Below, piece by piece: positions 6,732-7,928 of a DNA stretch of 7,928 nucleotides. Location: contig CALBZH010000299.1 in the NCBI GenBank assembly GCA_937889795.1, positions 1 through 7,928 on the forward strand. Direction: 5' to 3'. Position 1 is the first letter of the stretch, and the number at the start of each line of letters is the position of its first letter. A program made the position numbers and the translations under genes. Origin of the DNA: an uncultured Syntrophobacteraceae bacterium. Its GTDB lineage: Bacteria > Desulfobacterota > Syntrophobacteria > Syntrophobacterales > Syntrophobacteraceae. The notes beneath the pieces were generated by a model, which was given only the letters and a program-made list of their open reading frames with translations, ran no database searches and was not told the DNA's origin.

Positions 6732-6941
6732 TCAATCCAAAGAGACAGTCCAAAGAGACAGGGACCGGTTTCGCGTTCCAGATGTCACTGGAATACTCAC
6801 GGATGGCGCGGTCAGAGGAGAACTCGTCCGTACGGACAGTGTTGAGAATAGACATGCGTGTCCACCGATCCCGGTCGCGGTAGGCCGCATCGAATTCCCT
6901 CTGCACATTGAACTAGGATGCAAAATCGACAAAAAGCATGA
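6732..6941 (-). pseudogene. glgP: Glycogen phosphorylase, 3' remnant
   Basis: On the minus strand, from 6939, the frame reads MLFVDFAS, an amber TAG at 6913-6915 (where the family has Tyr), then FNVQREFDAAYRDRDRW, TRMSILNTVRTDEFSSDRAI and REYSSDIWNAKPVPVSL. This is the C-terminal end of glycogen/starch phosphorylase (family pattern: DFASY..., YRD..WTR.SI.N, KFSSDRTI.EYA..IW). Only about 65 of the usual 800 or more residues remain. A perfect 13-bp tandem duplication (6736-6761) sits at the very end; removing one unit restores PVPVSLD followed by the TGA at 6732-6734, so that was the original stop. As it stands the phosphorylase frame runs on to 6691. The left part is cut off exactly where repeat copy B begins. 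Confidence 0.82.
6736..6761. repeat. 13-bp perfect tandem duplication at the end of the glgP remnant
   Basis: The unit TCCAAAGAGACAG occurs twice, at 6736-6748 and 6749-6761, with no third copy. As 13 is not a multiple of three it shifts the frame and removes the original glgP stop codon from the phosphorylase frame. Confidence 0.95.
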
Positions 6942-6986
6942 AAGTCCTTTCGCTGCTCCCGCTCCGGCATAAAATAGAATATTCAT
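6942..6986 (-). pseudogene. First 15 codons of a second copy of the MNILFYAGAGAAKGL gene
   Basis: The minus strand reads MNILFYAGAGAAKGL from the ATG at 6986 (alternative ATG at 6998), identical in protein to the start of the intact gene at 3510. The one base change is silent (CTG to CTA, Leu). The rest of the gene is absent. The frame continues without a stop through the glgP remnant, out of phase, to the TGA at 6732-6734, giving a chimeric ORF of 84 codons from the 6986 start. Its last four residues, VSLD, fall back into the original phosphorylase frame because of the 13-bp duplication. It has promoter and start signals but nothing suggests a functional product. Confidence 0.7.
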
Positions 6987-7054
6987 CATGGATTCCATCT
7001 CTCACGCATTGGATTCGTCGGAGCCCTGGACCGTTCGATCCTCGCCCTGGCCAT

Positions 7055-7070
7055 TGCAGGAGCTATGCCA
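7055..7070 (-). promoter_or_regulatory. Candidate sigma-54 promoter, copy B
   Basis: TGGCATAGCTCCTGCA on the minus strand keeps the GG and GC 10 nt apart and differs from copy A at a single spacer base. It now faces the chimeric ORF and the glgP, pyk and yitT DNA beyond it. It could in principle give distant read-through into yitT and the PAS gene. Confidence 0.5.
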
Positions 7071-7113
7071 GGATAGATTCGTGCCTATTCTACCCTTTTT
7101 AAACAAGGGACCA

Positions 7114-7155
7114 TTTTAGGTGTGATGTTTGCTATTCACTATTAGTACGAGGATT
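7114..7155 (-). promoter_or_regulatory. Conserved upstream block, copy B
   Basis: Identical to 3637-3678 at 41 of 42 positions, with the ACTATTAGT palindrome at 7138-7146. It lies about 45-85 bp upstream of the copy B -24 element, the same placement as in copy A. Confidence 0.4.
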
Positions 7156-7168
7156 CATTCCACATATT

Positions 7169-7183
7169 CCGGCATGTTGCCGG
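7169..7183. repeat. Short inverted repeat CCGGCATGTTGCCGG
   Basis: Two perfect 6-bp arms around TGT, just where the match to copy A ends. It is not followed by a T-run, so it is not a standard terminator. It could be a small operator or junction scar between the divergent units. Confidence 0.3.
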
Positions 7184-7265
7184 CACCCCTGAATCATGAT
7201 GGTCCGACGGGTTTAGAACGATACCAAAGAATAAAGGGGGTGCATATCGCCTTGAACACTACACA

Positions 7266-7271
7266 AGAGGA
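7266..7271 (+). promoter_or_regulatory. Ribosome binding site of the FemAB-type gene
   Basis: AGAGGA lies 5 nt before the ATG at 7277, a good site that fixes this start. Confidence 0.7.
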
Positions 7272-7276
7272 CAGCT

Positions 7277-7928
7277 ATGGAAGTGCATCTTAAGCCCAAG
7301 GAAATTCGCAGACTTCATCCTACCGATATCGTTTTTCAAACAGGATACTGGGGTAACGTGAAGAATCGCCTCGGGTGGAAACCCTATGCCTTCGATATGG
7401 GCGAATGGTTCCCGGGGGAAGATGTGCTCGTCCTGGTCCGATCGTTTCCTGATGATATGTCGGTGGCCTATGTTCCTCAGGGACCGGAGCTCGCGCCGGA
7501 TGAGGAAAACCAGGGGATCTTCCTCGAGGCGCTGTCTGAATCACTGGCCGAAAAACTGGGTTTGGGGATCAGCTTCGTCCGTTATGATCTTCCCTGGAAG
7601 TCTCCTTATGCACGGGTGATGAATGAAAAACAATGGTACGACTTTCCTGAATCCAGGGTTCGCGAGATGAGAATGAACTTCTCGACGAAAAACTGGAACC
7701 TGAAAAAGGCGCCGGTGGATACGACCGTCACCGACAGCTTTGTTGTCCATATTGGAGGCGCTGAGGAAGAACTGCTTTCACGCATGAAGCCAAAGACTCG
7801 TTACAATATCCGTCTCGCTCAGCGGAAAGGTGTGCAGGTCTGCATCGCACCTGCTGAAAAGCTTCCGAACTTTTATCGACTCTATCGTGAAACCGCTCTA
7901 CGGAACAGGTTCTCAATCAGCGAATTCC
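7277..7928 (+). CDS. FemAB-type peptidoglycan-bridge aminoacyltransferase (3' end outside window)
   Basis: The frame is open from the ATG at 7277 to the window edge (217 codons); the family is usually about 330-420 residues, so the C-terminal part is missing. FemAB/FemX-type enzymes are cytoplasmic GNAT-fold proteins that add amino acids from aminoacyl-tRNA to the peptide of lipid II, making the peptidoglycan cross-bridge. Visible marks are the early FQTGYWGNVKNRLGW segment (TxxWGxxK pattern, about 20-34), the strand FVRYDLPWKSPYARV (about 99-113), and above all MKPKTRYNIRLAQRKGV (about 168-184) followed by FYRLYRETALRNRF, the family signature. The N-terminal MEVHLKPKEI is short and ordinary. 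It is transcribed away from the repeat at 6942-7168. No convincing sigma-70 promoter is seen in 7184-7265. Which amino acid it adds cannot be told from the sequence. Confidence 0.88.
   Translation, partial: MEVHLKPKEIRRLHPTDIVFQTGYWGNVKNRLGWKPYAFDMGEWFPGEDVLVLVRSFPDDMSVAYVPQGPELAPDEENQGIFLEALSESLAEKLGLGISFVRYDLPWKSPYARVMNEKQWYDFPESRVREMRMNFSTKNWNLKKAPVDTTVTDSFVVHIGGAEEELLSRMKPKTRYNIRLAQRKGVQVCIAPAEKLPNFYRLYRETALRNRFSISEF

Larger units (their letters stand above)
6942..7168 (-). repeat. Direct repeat copy B: duplicated promoter, leader and gene start
   Basis: Second copy of 3466-3691 in the same orientation, about 90% identical. It contains the conserved upstream block (7114-7155), the sigma-54-type element (7055-7070) and the start of the small gene. 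It ends abruptly at 6942, where glgP remnant DNA begins. Confidence 0.9.

Noticed and set aside
6736..6761. 13-bp repeat as part of a CRISPR or iteron array
   Set aside because: There are only two adjacent copies, without spacers, at the end of a decayed gene; a slip duplication explains it.
6365..6883. A 172-codon plus-strand frame between yitT and copy B
   Set aside because: It lies opposite the pyk and glgP remnants, whose protein similarity on the minus strand explains the DNA.

Overview
The window is a bacterial accessory region: one end of a Tn3-family transposon runs into a patchwork of decayed gene scraps, with four genes that still look functional (one cut by the window edge). The organism is probably a Desulfobacterota-type anaerobe of the Syntrophales kind. 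This is a low-confidence guess from the style of the genes: a short MNILFYAGAGA-type protein with sigma-54-like promoters, a multi-PAS protein and a FemAB-type ligase. The transposase is visibly richer in G+C than the rest and probably arrived from another proteobacterium.

Layout. 1-2286: C-terminal three quarters of a Tn3 transposase, closed by a 38-bp terminal inverted repeat that overlaps its stop codon. 2287-2643 (-): 5' end of a cytochrome-c-family gene with a signal peptide, frameshifted and cut by the transposon. 2727-3019 (-): frameshifted N-terminal HTH part of an IS630-like transposase. 3082-3510 (-): intact small protein of unknown function with a possible receiver-like fold. 3511-3870: its sigma-54-type promoter, a conserved upstream block, and a second, isolated, partly decayed Tn3 end at 3809-3846. 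3871-5388 (-): three-PAS protein without a kinase ATPase domain. 5475-6374 (-): YitT-family membrane protein. 6400-6678 (-): 5' scrap of pyruvate kinase. 6732-6941 (-): 3' scrap of glycogen phosphorylase. 6942-7168: second copy of the promoter plus first 15 codons of the small gene. 7277-7928 (+): start of a FemAB-type peptidoglycan-bridge aminoacyltransferase, cut by the window edge.

How it fits together. YitT and the PAS protein lie in one orientation with 86 bp between them and could be co-transcribed. They sit between two direct repeats of about 226 bp (3466-3691 and 6942-7168, about 90% identical by hand alignment). Within the repeats, change is concentrated in the 5' leader. A 42-bp upstream block, the GG/GC core of a sigma-54-type promoter and the start codons are nearly unchanged, so the two copies act as a natural footprint of a regulatory unit. 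The glgP and pyk remnants, both glycolytic/glycogen genes in the same orientation, look like the wreck of an older operon. The most unusual features are the duplicated promoter-plus-start cassette, the chimeric ORF it now heads, and the orphan Tn3 terminus.
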